A stretch of 64,000 nucleotides of DNA from contig JAFXIC010000054.1 in assembly GCA_017533485.1 (NCBI GenBank), forward strand, positions 1 through 64,000, in the 5' to 3' direction. The notes below the pieces were generated by a model. The model worked only from the letters and a program-made list of their open reading frames with translations. It searched no databases and was not told where the DNA came from. The translations under genes were made by a program, and so were the position numbers. This document shows, in pieces, positions 8,138 through 17,323 of this stretch (positions are counted from its first letter, which is position 1; each line of letters opens with the position of its first letter). The stretch is from Oscillospiraceae bacterium. Its GTDB lineage: Bacteria > Bacillota > Clostridia > Oscillospirales > Ruminococcaceae.

Positions 8138-8812
8138 ATGGGCATTTTTGATATCTTTAAACAACTCGAAACCCAACAGCAGTCTCCCCTCGGTCCGCCG
8201 CAGTTTCTTGTTGTCGGACTCGGAAACCCCGGCGCGAAATATGCCAATACCCGCCATAATACCGGCTTTATCCTCCTCGATATGTTCGCAGAGCATATCG
8301 GCACCCAATTCGTGAAGCATCAGTTCCAATCCCATGTCGCACAAGGAACCTGTGAAGGACTGCCGATTCTGCTCATGAAACCCGATACCTTCATGAACCT
8401 CAGCGGTCAGGCTGTCAACGAAGCCATGCGCTTTTATCATATTCCCCCCGAACACGTCATTGTGATCTACGACGATATCAACCTCCCTGTCGGTAATGTC
8501 CGTATCCGCAAAAAGGGCAGTGACGGCGGCCATAACGGTATGAAAAATATTATCTATCTCTCGGGATCGGATGATTTTCCGCGCATCCGCGTCGGCATCG
8601 GTCAGAAACCACATCCCGATTATCCGCTGGCAGACTGGGTGCTCTCACAATTCACACCCGCGGACATGACGGCGATCCGTGACGCTTCCGACCGCATCAA
8701 TCAGGCAATTCCACTCATCGTTCAGGGAAAACCTGATCTCGCGATGAGCCGCCATAACAGCGGAAAGCCAAAAAAAGCTGCCGCACCGCCGCCGGCTTCC
8801 ACCGATACCTGA
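8138..8812 (+). CDS. pth: Peptidyl-tRNA hydrolase
   Basis: Recycles peptidyl-tRNAs that fall off ribosomes. Family signatures are VVGLGNPGAKYANTRHNTGF (with the catalytic His in RHNTG), PDTFMNLSG and VIYDDINLPVG with the conserved Asp, then GSDGGHNGMKNI. At 224 residues it has an N-terminal extension of about 20 residues and an Ala/Pro-rich tail beyond the usual 190-residue core. The start at 8138 has GGAAAGGA about 11 nt upstream. It lies between glmU and mfd. Confidence 0.95.
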   Translation: MGIFDIFKQLETQQQSPLGPPQFLVVGLGNPGAKYANTRHNTGFILLDMFAEHIGTQFVKHQFQSHVAQGTCEGLPILLMKPDTFMNLSGQAVNEAMRFYHIPPEHVIVIYDDINLPVGNVRIRKKGSDGGHNGMKNIIYLSGSDDFPRIRVGIGQKPHPDYPLADWVLSQFTPADMTAIRDASDRINQAIPLIVQGKPDLAMSRHNSGKPKKAAAPPPASTDT

Positions 8813-8845
8813 GCCGTTTTCTGAAAAAGAGGAGAGTCTTCCATT

Positions 8846-11800
8846 ATGCAATTCTTTACCGACAGCTGTCAGCAGCTCCCTGCATTCAAGGAGCTGCAAA
8901 GCTGTATCCGAAAAAACATCAGCCCGATTTCTCTCACGGGCGTTGCACAAATCCACAAGGCGCAGATCCTGCTGACTCTTTCACAGGATGCGCCTATTTT
9001 GGCTGTCATGGCAGATGATGCCGCCGCACGCATGATTTGTGAGGACATCAATTTCATGGCAGGCAGACGGATTGCATACCCTTATCCCGCAAAGGAAATG
9101 AACTTCGCGGAAATCACCGGTATCTCGCGTGAATACGAACAGCTCCGTATTACCGCGCTTTCTGCTGTACTCGACGGAAGCTGCCGCGTACTCGTCGCAT
9201 CCGCTGAAGCTGCGATGCAGTATACAATCCCGAAGGCTGTCCTCGCAGAGCGTACCATTCATATCCGCATGGGAGAATCCTATGACCAGCAGCTGCTCGC
9301 CCAACAGCTCGTCAATATGGGCTATGTCCGCTGTGAACAGGTGGATGCCGCCTGTCAGTTCTCCATCCGCGGTTCGATTTTTGATATCTTCCCGTCACAA
9401 AGCGAGCTGCCGTTTCGTATCGAATTCTGGGGCGACGAGATCGACAGCATGGCATACTTCGAACCCGAAACCCAGCGAAGAACAGAATCACTCCCGGAGG
9501 CTGCCATCGCACCGGCTGTCGAAGCGCTCCCGGAACCTTCTGTACTCTCCGAAAAAATGCAGAGTCTTGCGAAGGCTGTCCGCGGAAAACACGCCGCCCA
9601 GGTTAAAGCTGCACTGCTGGCGGATGCCGATAAGCTCGACGGCGGCGCGGCGCTCGCCAATTCCGATAAGTATTTTCCGCTGATTTATGATGAACCGGCA
9701 ACCGTATTCGATTACTGTGACGGGGTCACGGCGTTTTGTGAAACCGCGGCAATTCTTGACAACCTCCGCGGCGTCCAGACCCGTTTCTCCGAAGATGTCA
9801 AGCTGATGCTGGAGGACGGAACCCTCTGCCGCCAGCTTGCTGACTGTTATCTGGAGCCTGCGGCGGTGCTCTCCCGCGCCGAACAGCAGACCCTCATTTG
9901 CATGAATGCATTTCTCAGCAGCACAAGTACCTTCCGCTTTCAGAAAATGCTCTCCGAAGAAGCGACACAGAATGCCCCCTGGGGCGGAAGTACCCGCATC
10001 CTCACCGAAGACCTCAGAACACTCTGTCAGCAGGACTACCGCGTGATGGTCTGCGGCGGCACCGACAAAACCCTCACAATCCTCCAGGAGGATTTACAGC
10101 AAAGCGGTATCCGCTGTGCAATCGCATCTCCGGATGCAATCGCAGAACCGGGCATTGTACTGCTGATGGCAAGCGGTCTTTCGGGCGGATTTGAATACCC
10201 CGGCATCAAGACTGCCTGTATCGCACAGAGCAAAACCCAGAACACAGTGCTCCGCAAACGCCGCTTTAAAAAAGGTCAGGAAATCCGTGCACTCTCCGAA
10301 ATCTCCCCCGGCGACCTCGTGGTCCACGCCGCCCACGGCATCGGCAGATTTATGGGCATCCAGAAAATGGAGATGGAGAACATCACAAAGGACTATATCG
10401 CAATTCAATATGCCGGAAAAGACGAACTCTATGTTCCCGTTACCCAGCTCGACCTCGTATCCCGCTATATCGGCGGTCAGGATGACAATACCGTAAAGCT
10501 CAATAAGCTTTCATCCAATGAATGGCAGAAAACTCGCTCCAATGTCAAAAAGGCAGTCAAGGATATGGCGGCAGAACTGATCCGGCTGTACGCGCTGCGT
10601 GAAAAGGCAGAGGGTATCCCCTTTGACCCCGATGACGAGATGCAGCACGATTTCGAACAGCGTTTCCCTTATGTCGAAACCAATGACCAGCTGCGTGCCA
10701 TCTCCGAAATCAAAGCCGATATGGAACGTCCCCGCCCGATGGACAGACTGCTCTGCGGCGACGTCGGCTTCGGCAAAACAGAAGTCGCTTTGCGTGCCGC
10801 ACTGAAATGTATCCTCTCCGGAAAACAGTGCGCGATCCTCGCACCCACCACCGTTCTTGCACATCAGCACTATGAAACGGCAATCCGCCGCTTCGATTCC
10901 ATCCCCCTCAATATCGAGCTGCTCTCCCGTTTCCGTACCAAAAAACAACAGACCGAAATCCTCAAAAAGCTGGAAAACGGAACGGTTGATATGATTATCG
11001 GCACCCACCGCCTCCTCCAGAAAGATGTCCGGTTCGCTGCCCTCGGTCTTGCAATCATTGACGAGGAGCAGCGCTTCGGCGTCAAGCATAAGGAACGCTT
11101 CAAGGAAGTCTTTCACGGCATTGATATGCTGACGCTTTCCGCTACCCCGATCCCCAGAACACTGAATATGGCACTCTCCGGTATCCGCGATATGAGCGTC
11201 ATCGAGGAGCCGCCGCAGGATCGCTATCCCGTTCAGAGCTTTGTACTCGAATATAACGAAGCCCTCGTCGCACAGGCTATCCAGCGTGAATTAAAACGCG
11301 GCGGTCAGGTCTATTACCTCCATAACCGTGTCGAAACCATACTCCACTGTGCGGCAAAGCTCCAGAAGCTCGTGCCTGATGCACGCATCGGCTTTGCACA
11401 CGGAAAAATGTCGGAACAGGAAATCTCCGAAACCTGGCGCAGACTCGTCGAACATGAACTCGATATCCTAGTCTGTACCACCATCATCGAAACCGGTGTG
11501 GATGTCCCGAACTGCAACACCCTTATCCTCGAACAGGCAGACCGCTTCGGCCTCTCCCAGCTCTATCAGCTCCGCGGCAGAGTCGGAAGAAGCAATCGCC
11601 GTGCATACGCATATTTCACCTATGCGCCCAATCGCGAATTAACCGAAATCGCGGAAAAACGACTCGCCGCAATGCGCGAATTCACCCAGTTCGGCAGCGG
11701 CTTCCGTATCGCAATGCGTGACCTCGAGCTGCGCGGCGCCGGCAGCATCCTCGGCGGTCAGCAGCATGGTCAGATGGAACAGGTCGGCTACGAAATGTAT

Positions 11801-12298
11801 CTCAAAATGCTGAATGAAGCCATCGCAGAAGAAAAGGGGGAGCCGATTACCGCACCGCCGCAATGTACCATCGACATCCGCATGGAAGCGCATATCCCCG
11901 AATCCTATATCCGAAGCATGACCTCGCGGCTCGAAATCTATCGCCGCGTCGCCCTCATTCAGACCGAACATGATAAAATGGATATGGTGGATGAGCTGAT
12001 CGACCGATTCGGCGAACCCCCGAAATCACTCCTCAGTCTGATTGACGCTTCCCTCCTCCGAAATACTGCCGCCAGACTCGGTATTCATGAAATTTCCCAG
12101 AAGCGCGGCGCACTGTTTTTCTATATCAGTGCCCCCACCGCAACACAGCTTGCCGTTCTGATGCGGACGTATTATGATCGGATCGCATTCAATGACCGCG
12201 AAGTACCCTATTTTATCGCTGTCCGGATTGCAAAAGGCGAAACCGCTGTCAGCCTGATGAAAGAAGTTCTGCGGATCCTCGAAGCCAACCGCGGCTGA
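8846..12298 (+). CDS. mfd: Transcription-repair coupling factor
   Basis: A DNA translocase that removes stalled RNA polymerase and recruits UvrA to transcription-blocking damage. At 1150 residues it has normal Mfd length. In order: UvrB-like N-terminal region; a CarD-type RNA-polymerase interaction domain from about residue 485 (PGDLVVHAAHGIGRFMGI); helicase motif I GDVGFGKTEVA; motif II IIDEEQRFG; motif III TLSATPIPRT; motif VI QLRGRVGRS; the RecG/TRCF motif after it; and a C-terminal UvrA-masking domain. GAGGAG precedes the ATG. It is the last gene of the glmU-pth-mfd unit. Confidence 0.96.
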   Translation: MQFFTDSCQQLPAFKELQSCIRKNISPISLTGVAQIHKAQILLTLSQDAPILAVMADDAAARMICEDINFMAGRRIAYPYPAKEMNFAEITGISREYEQLRITALSAVLDGSCRVLVASAEAAMQYTIPKAVLAERTIHIRMGESYDQQLLAQQLVNMGYVRCEQVDAACQFSIRGSIFDIFPSQSELPFRIEFWGDEIDSMAYFEPETQRRTESLPEAAIAPAVEALPEPSVLSEKMQSLAKAVRGKHAAQVKAALLADADKLDGGAALANSDKYFPLIYDEPATVFDYCDGVTAFCETAAILDNLRGVQTRFSEDVKLMLEDGTLCRQLADCYLEPAAVLSRAEQQTLICMNAFLSSTSTFRFQKMLSEEATQNAPWGGSTRILTEDLRTLCQQDYRVMVCGGTDKTLTILQEDLQQSGIRCAIASPDAIAEPGIVLLMASGLSGGFEYPGIKTACIAQSKTQNTVLRKRRFKKGQEIRALSEISPGDLVVHAAHGIGRFMGIQKMEMENITKDYIAIQYAGKDELYVPVTQLDLVSRYIGGQDDNTVKLNKLSSNEWQKTRSNVKKAVKDMAAELIRLYALREKAEGIPFDPDDEMQHDFEQRFPYVETNDQLRAISEIKADMERPRPMDRLLCGDVGFGKTEVALRAALKCILSGKQCAILAPTTVLAHQHYETAIRRFDSIPLNIELLSRFRTKKQQTEILKKLENGTVDMIIGTHRLLQKDVRFAALGLAIIDEEQRFGVKHKERFKEVFHGIDMLTLSATPIPRTLNMALSGIRDMSVIEEPPQDRYPVQSFVLEYNEALVAQAIQRELKRGGQVYYLHNRVETILHCAAKLQKLVPDARIGFAHGKMSEQEISETWRRLVEHELDILVCTTIIETGVDVPNCNTLILEQADRFGLSQLYQLRGRVGRSNRRAYAYFTYAPNRELTEIAEKRLAAMREFTQFGSGFRIAMRDLELRGAGSILGGQQHGQMEQVGYEMYLKMLNEAIAEEKGEPITAPPQCTIDIRMEAHIPESYIRSMTSRLEIYRRVALIQTEHDKMDMVDELIDRFGEPPKSLLSLIDASLLRNTAARLGIHEISQKRGALFFYISAPTATQLAVLMRTYYDRIAFNDREVPYFIAVRIAKGETAVSLMKEVLRILEANRG

Positions 12299-12353
12299 AA
12301 ATTGTCCGCGTGATCTTTGTGCAATTTGACACTAGACATTTGAATTCGGGAAA

Positions 12354-12362
12354 TGCTATAAT
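12354..12362 (+). promoter_or_regulatory. Extended -10 promoter of the 12427 lipoprotein gene
   Basis: TGCTATAAT at 12354-12362. A perfect TTGACA exists at 12326-12331 but is 25 bp away, too far for a normal -35, so the promoter probably relies on the extended -10. Confidence 0.6.
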
Positions 12363-12426
12363 ATACAAAACATTTTGCACGCCTGAACCGTAAATACCGA
12401 AGATTCAGAAAAAAGGAGAGAGTATT

Positions 12427-13287
12427 ATGCGTTTTATGAAGTTTTCCAAAGCATCCGCCCTCATTTCCGCAGTCGTCCTCGCTGCTGCCGGACTGACCGG
12501 CTGTAAGCAGAACCAGAATCCATCTGCGGAAGAAAAGCCTGCGGACACCACCGCAGCCACGACGACTGCACCCGAAACCACCGAGCCGACTGCCACAACC
12601 ACAACAGAGGTTATTCGTTCCTCCATCGACGCCAATGCCATTACGTTCGACGGTGACTCGCTCTTTACCTGCCACTGCATGAACGGTGATGTAGAGGGTG
12701 AATCGAACTGTAATCTCTCGATCGTCCCTCTGAACGGTGATCCGAAGCTCAAGGTCGAAGTCCTCGATCAGGATCCCAAAACCGGTGAATATATGATCCC
12801 GAAGCTGGTGTTCGATCTCCCTGCACTCGTCGGACTGGAAAATGTCAGTAAGATTGACCATGTCGCTGTCGATTTCGACTGTGAGGCAAAAGGTACATGG
12901 CTCAATGATGACGGCACGGAAAGCCTCGTCGTCGGCAACTTCTTAGGTACCATCGGCGGCGTCATTGCATCCGAAGAACGCCGCGATGCCGACGGTAAGC
13001 TTACCCAGACAACCTGGGCACAGCAGGATTTCGAATGCATGAACTGGGACGCAGAAACCGCTTATTTCCATGTCGAAACCAAATCACAGGTCATCCCCGC
13101 TAAGCGTTATGCCTCCGATGAGGGCACAACCCTTGTGATCATGCGCTGGGCACAGAAAAATCAGGTCGATTTCTATATCGACAACCTCACCTTCTATGAT
13201 GAAGATGGTCACTCGATCCCGATTATCTATGACCCCTCTGCGGATACGGAAACCTCCGCAGAAACCACCGATCCCTCAGAATCCTGA
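12427..13287 (+). CDS. Secreted lipoprotein of unknown function
   Basis: A 286-residue protein with a signal peptide ending in the lipobox LTGC (Cys at about residue 26), so it should be lipid-anchored outside the membrane. A linker rich in Thr, Glu and Ala (about residues 33-62) precedes a mostly beta domain whose C-terminal QVDFYIDNLTFYDEDG resembles the end of jelly-roll carbohydrate-binding domains. A second Ser/Thr/Glu-rich tail closes the protein. It has its own promoter and terminator, so it is monocistronic. Function not recognised; a sugar-binding surface role is only a guess. Confidence 0.8.
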   Translation: MRFMKFSKASALISAVVLAAAGLTGCKQNQNPSAEEKPADTTAATTTAPETTEPTATTTTEVIRSSIDANAITFDGDSLFTCHCMNGDVEGESNCNLSIVPLNGDPKLKVEVLDQDPKTGEYMIPKLVFDLPALVGLENVSKIDHVAVDFDCEAKGTWLNDDGTESLVVGNFLGTIGGVIASEERRDADGKLTQTTWAQQDFECMNWDAETAYFHVETKSQVIPAKRYASDEGTTLVIMRWAQKNQVDFYIDNLTFYDEDGHSIPIIYDPSADTETSAETTDPSES

Positions 13288-13294
13288 CAGAAAA

Positions 13295-13341
13295 CCGCCG
13301 CAGCATTCCCATACCAAGAATGCTGCGGCGGATATTTTTTT
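13295..13341 (+). terminator. Terminator of the 12427 lipoprotein gene
   Basis: CCGCCGCAGCATTC (13295-13308) pairs with GAATGCTGCGGCGG (13318-13331) around the loop CCATACCAA, followed by a T-run. The same nine-base loop recurs in the terminator at 22101. Confidence 0.92.
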
Positions 13342-13347
13342 ACGGAC

Positions 13348-13376
13348 TTGCATTTTTGAACGCTTTGTGATATGAT
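13348..13376 (+). promoter_or_regulatory. Promoter of the DUF896 gene
   Basis: TTGCAT (13348-13353), 17-bp spacer, TATGAT (13371-13376), extended -10 TGA. Confidence 0.78.
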
Positions 13377-13411
13377 ATAGGTCGATACTTTGATACGAAA
13401 GGATATTTGCC

Positions 13412-13633
13412 ATGAACCAGAATCTCATCGACAGAATCAATGAACTCTCCCGAAAATCCAAGTCAGTCGGGCTCACAGAAGAAGAAAAAGCTGAACAGAC
13501 AAAACTGCGCAACGAATATCGTGCCGCATTCCGCGCAAGCCTCGTCGGCACCCTCGAAAGCACTGTCATCGTCGATGAAAAGGGAAATGTCATCCGCCGT
13601 GTCGCAGACGCCCGGAATTCTTCGGAAGACTAA
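13412..13633 (+). CDS. DUF896 (YnzC-like) small protein
   Basis: A 73-residue cytosolic protein. RINELSRKSKSVGLTEEEKAEQ followed by LRNEYRAAFRASL is the two-helix hairpin signature of the DUF896/UPF0291 family. The best known member, Bacillus YnzC, lies in an SOS-linked operon, but its role is unsettled. AAAGGA precedes the ATG. The gene is monocistronic and converges on the HD-domain gene just 3 nt beyond. Confidence 0.88.
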   Translation: MNQNLIDRINELSRKSKSVGLTEEEKAEQTKLRNEYRAAFRASLVGTLESTVIVDEKGNVIRRVADARNSSED

Positions 13634-13636
13634 GCG

Positions 13637-14260
13637 TTATTCCGGCGGAAGAATCCCCTCTTCCACTGCGCGCCGGATGATTTCCATCGCGCAGTCACCC
13701 AATACCTCGGAGCCATCGTAAATCGGCTGCATCCGCTTTGTTACCCGCGGTGCGGTGGCTGTCGGATTGCGCTTCCAGGATTCACCATGCTTACAGTAAT
13801 TCAGCGTCAGCGGCTGGATCCGGTCCAGTGCAAGCGCAAAACGTGCTTCCGGCGTACTGCCGGCTTCAAACGCATCCCACAAGGCACGGAAATGTGCGCC
13901 CTGTTCCGCCGGCAAAAGCCCGAACAGCCGCTTTGCTGCCTTTTGTTCACGCTCCGCTTTTGTGGCATTTCCGGCAGTATCGTAAGCATAGGTATCTCCG
14001 GCGTCAATCTCCACAATATCATGGATCAGAACCGTTTCCAGTACGGTCTTGACATCAATCGGCTCATCCGAATATTCCGCGAGCACCAACGCCAGCATCG
14101 CCAGATGCCATGCGTGTTCGGCGTCATTCTCCTGTCTGTCCTCGTGCAGCACAAGCGTCCGGCGGTAGACATTCTTCATCTTATCCAGCTCAATCAGGAA
14201 ATCCAGCTGTTTCGAAAGCCGTTCCCGCTGCTGCGGCATCAGCCCTTCCGGTGTCATCAT
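13637..14260 (-). CDS. HD-domain phosphohydrolase (YfbR/HDDC2-like)
   Basis: A 207-residue metal-dependent phosphohydrolase. The metal ligands are visible in order: the EHAWH segment, VLIHDIVEIDAGD (the HD pair) and a distal Asp (ALALDRIQP). Relatives act as 5'-deoxynucleotidases. The start codon overlaps the stop of the upstream SDR gene in an ATGA, and its GGAGG lies inside that gene, so the two are translationally coupled. The C-terminal region is of normal length. The nucleotide substrate is inferred from the family only. Confidence 0.85.
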   Translation of the reverse strand: MMTPEGLMPQQRERLSKQLDFLIELDKMKNVYRRTLVLHEDRQENDAEHAWHLAMLALVLAEYSDEPIDVKTVLETVLIHDIVEIDAGDTYAYDTAGNATKAEREQKAAKRLFGLLPAEQGAHFRALWDAFEAGSTPEARFALALDRIQPLTLNYCKHGESWKRNPTATAPRVTKRMQPIYDGSEVLGDCAMEIIRRAVEEGILPPE

Positions 14261-14970
14261 ATTCCAAATCCTCCATTGACAGACAAAACCTGTCCGGTGA
14301 TAAATTTCGCGCGTTCGGATGCCAGAAATGATACCGCGTCCGCGATATCCTCCGGCTTTCCGATCACGCCAAGCGGTGTTTCCTCCGCAAGCGCTGCCAT
14401 CGTTTCTTCACTGTGCAAAGCATTCATCGGCGTTTCAATGGCTCCGGGCGAGATGCAGTTCACACGGATCCCGGACAGCCCCACTTCCTTTGCAAGCGCT
14501 TTCGTAAATCCGATGACAGCCGCTTTGGATGCCGAATAATGCACCTCGCAAGCCGCGCCGACTTCTCCCCATATAGATGCAATCGTCAGAATCGTTCCGC
14601 TGTGCCGCCGAAGCATCATCGGCAGCACTTTTTTTGTGGTATGCATCACGCCGCCGACATTGACCGCAAAAAGCTGCATCGCATCCGCATCCGAAATATC
14701 CTGATACAGCCCCGTCAGCGATATCCCCGCATTACAGACCAGCAGATCTACCGCGCCCAGTGCATCTTCTACTTCCCCGATCATCCGGTCAATCTCCCTG
14801 AAATCCGAAAGATCAGCCTGTACCGCATATCCGCCGATTTCTTCCGCAAGCCTTCCTGCTTTCTCCGCGCCGCGGCAGTAATGCACTGCAACCGTATAGC
14901 CGTCTGCTGCGAGCCGTTTCGCGATTGCCGCACCGATTCCGCCCGATGCACCCGTAACCAATGCTACCAT
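14257..14970 (-). CDS. Short-chain dehydrogenase/reductase (FabG-like)
   Basis: A 237-residue NAD(P)-dependent oxidoreductase. It shows the TGASGGIG dinucleotide-binding loop, the NAG motif (CNAGIS), catalytic Ser in IASIWG and YSASK, and the SPGAIETPM segment. The ATG at 14970 has GGAGG 8 nt upstream; the longer frame to 15003 has no ribosome-binding site. FabG-type 3-oxoacyl-ACP reductase is possible, but no other fatty-acid gene is nearby and it is paired with an HD phosphohydrolase, so the substrate is left open. Confidence 0.88.
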   Translation of the reverse strand: MVALVTGASGGIGAAIAKRLAADGYTVAVHYCRGAEKAGRLAEEIGGYAVQADLSDFREIDRMIGEVEDALGAVDLLVCNAGISLTGLYQDISDADAMQLFAVNVGGVMHTTKKVLPMMLRRHSGTILTIASIWGEVGAACEVHYSASKAAVIGFTKALAKEVGLSGIRVNCISPGAIETPMNALHSEETMAALAEETPLGVIGKPEDIADAVSFLASERAKFITGQVLSVNGGFGI

Positions 14971-15015
14971 TTCTTCCCTCCGCCTTTCCGTTTTTTGTTT
15001 CATGCTTTGCTACTG

Positions 15016-15044
15016 ATTATACCATATTTCCGCTCCGGACGCAA
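15016..15044 (-). promoter_or_regulatory. Promoter of the SDR-HD operon
   Basis: On the minus strand TTGCGT (15039-15044), 17-bp spacer, TATAAT (15016-15021) with extended TGG. Confidence 0.78.
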
Positions 15045-15079
15045 GTCTGATTTTCCTGCTGAAATCCCAGCGATTGCGC

Positions 15080-15108
15080 TTGACAAATACTATGCGGTAT
15101 GGTAAAAT
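15080..15108 (+). promoter_or_regulatory. Promoter of RNase P RNA
   Basis: TTGACA (15080-15085), 17-bp spacer, TAAAAT (15103-15108). The predicted start coincides with the P1 helix of rnpB. Confidence 0.85.
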
Positions 15109-15114
15109 AATACG

Positions 15115-15466
15115 GTGAGCAGACTGTGCAGTCGCGGCGGCGCTTTTTGCCGGCGAGGAAAGTCCGGGCATCACAGAGCAGGGTAACTGCTAACGGCAGC
15201 CGAAGGTGACTTTAGGGCTAGTGCAACAGAAACAGACTGCATAAGACCATCGGTCTTATGTGATGGTGGAACGGTGGGGTAAGAGCCCACCAGAGTATTC
15301 GAGAGAATGCTGCTATGTAAACCCTACCCGATGCAACGCCGATTGGTGTGGATAATCAGAACGTCTGCTCGGCGGATTATCCACAAAGGCGGCTTGAGCG
15401 GTTCGGCGACGAATCGTCTAGATAAATGACTGCACCCGACAGAACCCGGCTTATAGGTCTGGTCAC
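15115..15466 (+). ncRNA. rnpB: RNase P RNA
   Basis: The catalytic RNA that trims tRNA 5' leaders. The conserved core GAGGAAAGTCCGGGC is at about 15157, and the 3' universal element ACAGAACCCGGCTTA is at about 15440. The ends pair as P1: GTGAGCAGAC (15115-15124) with GTCTGGTCAC (15457-15466), one mismatch. Other recognisable elements are the GAGAGAATG region and a long stem around TGGATAATC/GGATTATCCA (about 15350-15385). Length about 352 nt. It has its own promoter and terminator. Confidence 0.95.
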
Positions 15467-15475
15467 GTACAAGAA

Positions 15476-15512
15476 CCGATGCGCGCAGCTTTGCCGCATC
15501 GGCTTTCTTTCT
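15476..15512 (+). terminator. Terminator of rnpB
   Basis: CCGATGCG (15476-15483) pairs with CGCATCGG (15495-15502), followed by a T-rich tract. Confidence 0.82.
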
Positions 15513-15542
15513 TCGATATCTCTATCCGATAGGAGCCTGATG

Positions 15543-16190
15543 ATGATGAAATATCAGAAATTCAAAAAAATCCTCCTCTCTGCGCTCGCAATCCTCTGCT
15601 GCATGAGCACAGGCTGTCAGCTTCCGGGCAATCCCCCAAAACAGCCCGAAGAAACCACTGCCGCAGTCGCACATATTACTCCGGAATCTATCCCCGAACA
15701 CTTCTCTATGAAAATTCCGAACGGCTTTACCGAAACATCTTCCCCCTACTATGAAAAGTTTTACAGCTGTGAGGACGCGACAATTATCATCACCGGTGAA
15801 AAGGTCGCCGTCAGCGGCACAGCACTCGATGACTATGTCGCCGCAATCCAGCGCAATCACAAAGAAACTGTGGATGCATATGAAATACTGGACGACGGAC
15901 CGCTCAATATCGAGGGCGGTATATACGGAAGATCCTTCGAATTCACCTACGCGATCATCGGGGAGGATATCTCCAAAACAATGCACTGTCTGATGGCGGT
16001 ATTCCTCGTCAACGATTATGCCTATGTCGTTACCTGCAAGTCCTATGATACAACCTTTATCGGCTTTGAACAGCCGTTTCGCAATGCGCTGAAATCCATC
16101 CGCATCGACCAGCAGCCGATCCCTGAACAGACAACACATACAACCAGTACGATCGCCGAAGAAACCACTGCGCTCCGGAACGAAACATAA
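15543..16190 (+). CDS. Lipoprotein of unknown function downstream of rnpB
   Basis: A roughly 215-residue protein with a signal peptide and lipobox (CCMSTGC), so probably anchored on the outer face of the membrane. After a Pro/Glu/Thr linker comes a compact domain with MKIPNGFTETSSPYYEKFY and a C-terminal PFRNALKSI, similar in outline to PsbP-like or DUF-type lipoproteins of Clostridia. Three ATGs lie in a row; 15543 is 7 nt from AGGAG and is preferred. An open frame extends back to 15426, but that overlaps rnpB and is rejected. No clear own promoter; read-through from rnpB is possible. Confidence 0.75.
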   Translation: MMKYQKFKKILLSALAILCCMSTGCQLPGNPPKQPEETTAAVAHITPESIPEHFSMKIPNGFTETSSPYYEKFYSCEDATIIITGEKVAVSGTALDDYVAAIQRNHKETVDAYEILDDGPLNIEGGIYGRSFEFTYAIIGEDISKTMHCLMAVFLVNDYAYVVTCKSYDTTFIGFEQPFRNALKSIRIDQQPIPEQTTHTTSTIAEETTALRNET

Positions 16191-16352
16191 TTCAGCCCCC
16201 CTCAATGCCGGATAGACAGTTTTTTTCGAATATTTTGGGAATAATCCCCTGTATCCGCGGATGTTTCTTCCCTGAACCCTGTCAAAATGCACAAAACAAT
16301 TCTCCGAAAACAATCAAGTCTACCAATCTTTTAGATTTTTTGAAAAATGGAT

Positions 16353-16380
16353 TTGACAAATCGGATATTTGTGGTATAAT
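16353..16380 (+). promoter_or_regulatory. Promoter of the MinD-like gene
   Basis: TTGACA (16353-16358), 16-bp spacer, TATAAT (16375-16380), extended TGG. A leader of about 100 nt follows, without a recognisable riboswitch. Nothing else was seen in the gap 16191-16489. Confidence 0.85.
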
Positions 16381-16489
16381 AATATATGGTATGTTGTGTC
16401 TTTTTTATGCTGCATCTACCTTTGAAACGTAATTCTCTCGGCAGACTTCTGCATACACTCTCGTCTGCCCTTTGGAAGGAGTATTGTAA

Positions 16490-17230
16490 ATGTCAAAAAC
16501 GATTGCTGTTACATCCGGAAAAGGCGGTACCGGTAAATCCTCGATTTGTGCCGGCATCGGCTATACACTCGCAAAACAAGGCAGCCGTACCCTCATCATC
16601 GAACTCGATTTCGGTCTGCGCTGCATCGACATCATCTTCGGCATGACCAACCAGATTAAATATGATCTGAGCGATGTGCTCGACGGAAAGATTTCTGCGC
16701 TTGACGCTGTAACACGTGTCCCGATGGCAAGCAATCTGTTTGTCCTTTGTGCTCCGAAGAACCCCTTCCAGACCGTTACTGTCGAACAGCTCATCGACAT
16801 CTGCCGCGCTGTCCGTAAATACTATGACTATATCATCATCGACACCGGTGCCGGTATCAACAGCCATGTCTTCGATATCGTCGAGCAGGCAAACCTCATC
16901 CTCGTCGTCACTACCCCGGATCCCATTTGTGTCCGTGACGCACAGATGATGTCCGATGAATTCTATGCCCGCGGCAACCGCCGTCAGCGTCTGATTATCA
17001 ATAAAGTCAGCAAAAAAGCAATCGGTGCCGAGCTGGTCCGCGACCTCGATGAGATTATTGATACCATCGGCGTCCAGCTCATCGGCGTCATTCCCGATGA
17101 CTATAACCTCGTCATCGCTACCGGTAAGGGCGAACCAATCCCCTCTACCGCTCCGAGCCTTGCGGCGTTTGATGCCATCTCGAAACGTCTGCGCGGTGAA
17201 AATGCGCCGCTTACCGTCAAGATCGGCTGA
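16490..17230 (+). CDS. Orphan MinD/ParA-type ATPase
   Basis: A 246-residue P-loop ATPase of the MinD family. The deviant Walker A SGKGGTGKSS carries the signature Lys, with IIELDFGLRCID as switch I and YIIIDTGAGI as Walker B. The 3' end (LTVKIG) lacks the amphipathic membrane-targeting helix of true MinD, and no minC or minE gene is adjacent. It may therefore be a FlhG/Mrp-like positioning ATPase rather than a division-site regulator. AAGGAG precedes the ATG. The next gene, the MgsA homologue, starts 93 nt downstream on the same strand. Confidence 0.85.
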   Translation: MSKTIAVTSGKGGTGKSSICAGIGYTLAKQGSRTLIIELDFGLRCIDIIFGMTNQIKYDLSDVLDGKISALDAVTRVPMASNLFVLCAPKNPFQTVTVEQLIDICRAVRKYYDYIIIDTGAGINSHVFDIVEQANLILVVTTPDPICVRDAQMMSDEFYARGNRRQRLIINKVSKKAIGAELVRDLDEIIDTIGVQLIGVIPDDYNLVIATGKGEPIPSTAPSLAAFDAISKRLRGENAPLTVKIG

Positions 17231-17323
17231 GCTCCCATACCATACCTTTCCCTACGCTTTCCTCTGTACGTTTCCTGCGTCACAGACAGATAAAATTTGA
17301 ATATAGAAAGGACTGACTCTTCC

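Noticed and set aside
15426..15542. N-terminal extension of the lipoprotein downstream of rnpB
   Set aside because: It would overlap the 3' part of RNase P RNA and its terminator; a normal signal peptide begins at 15543.
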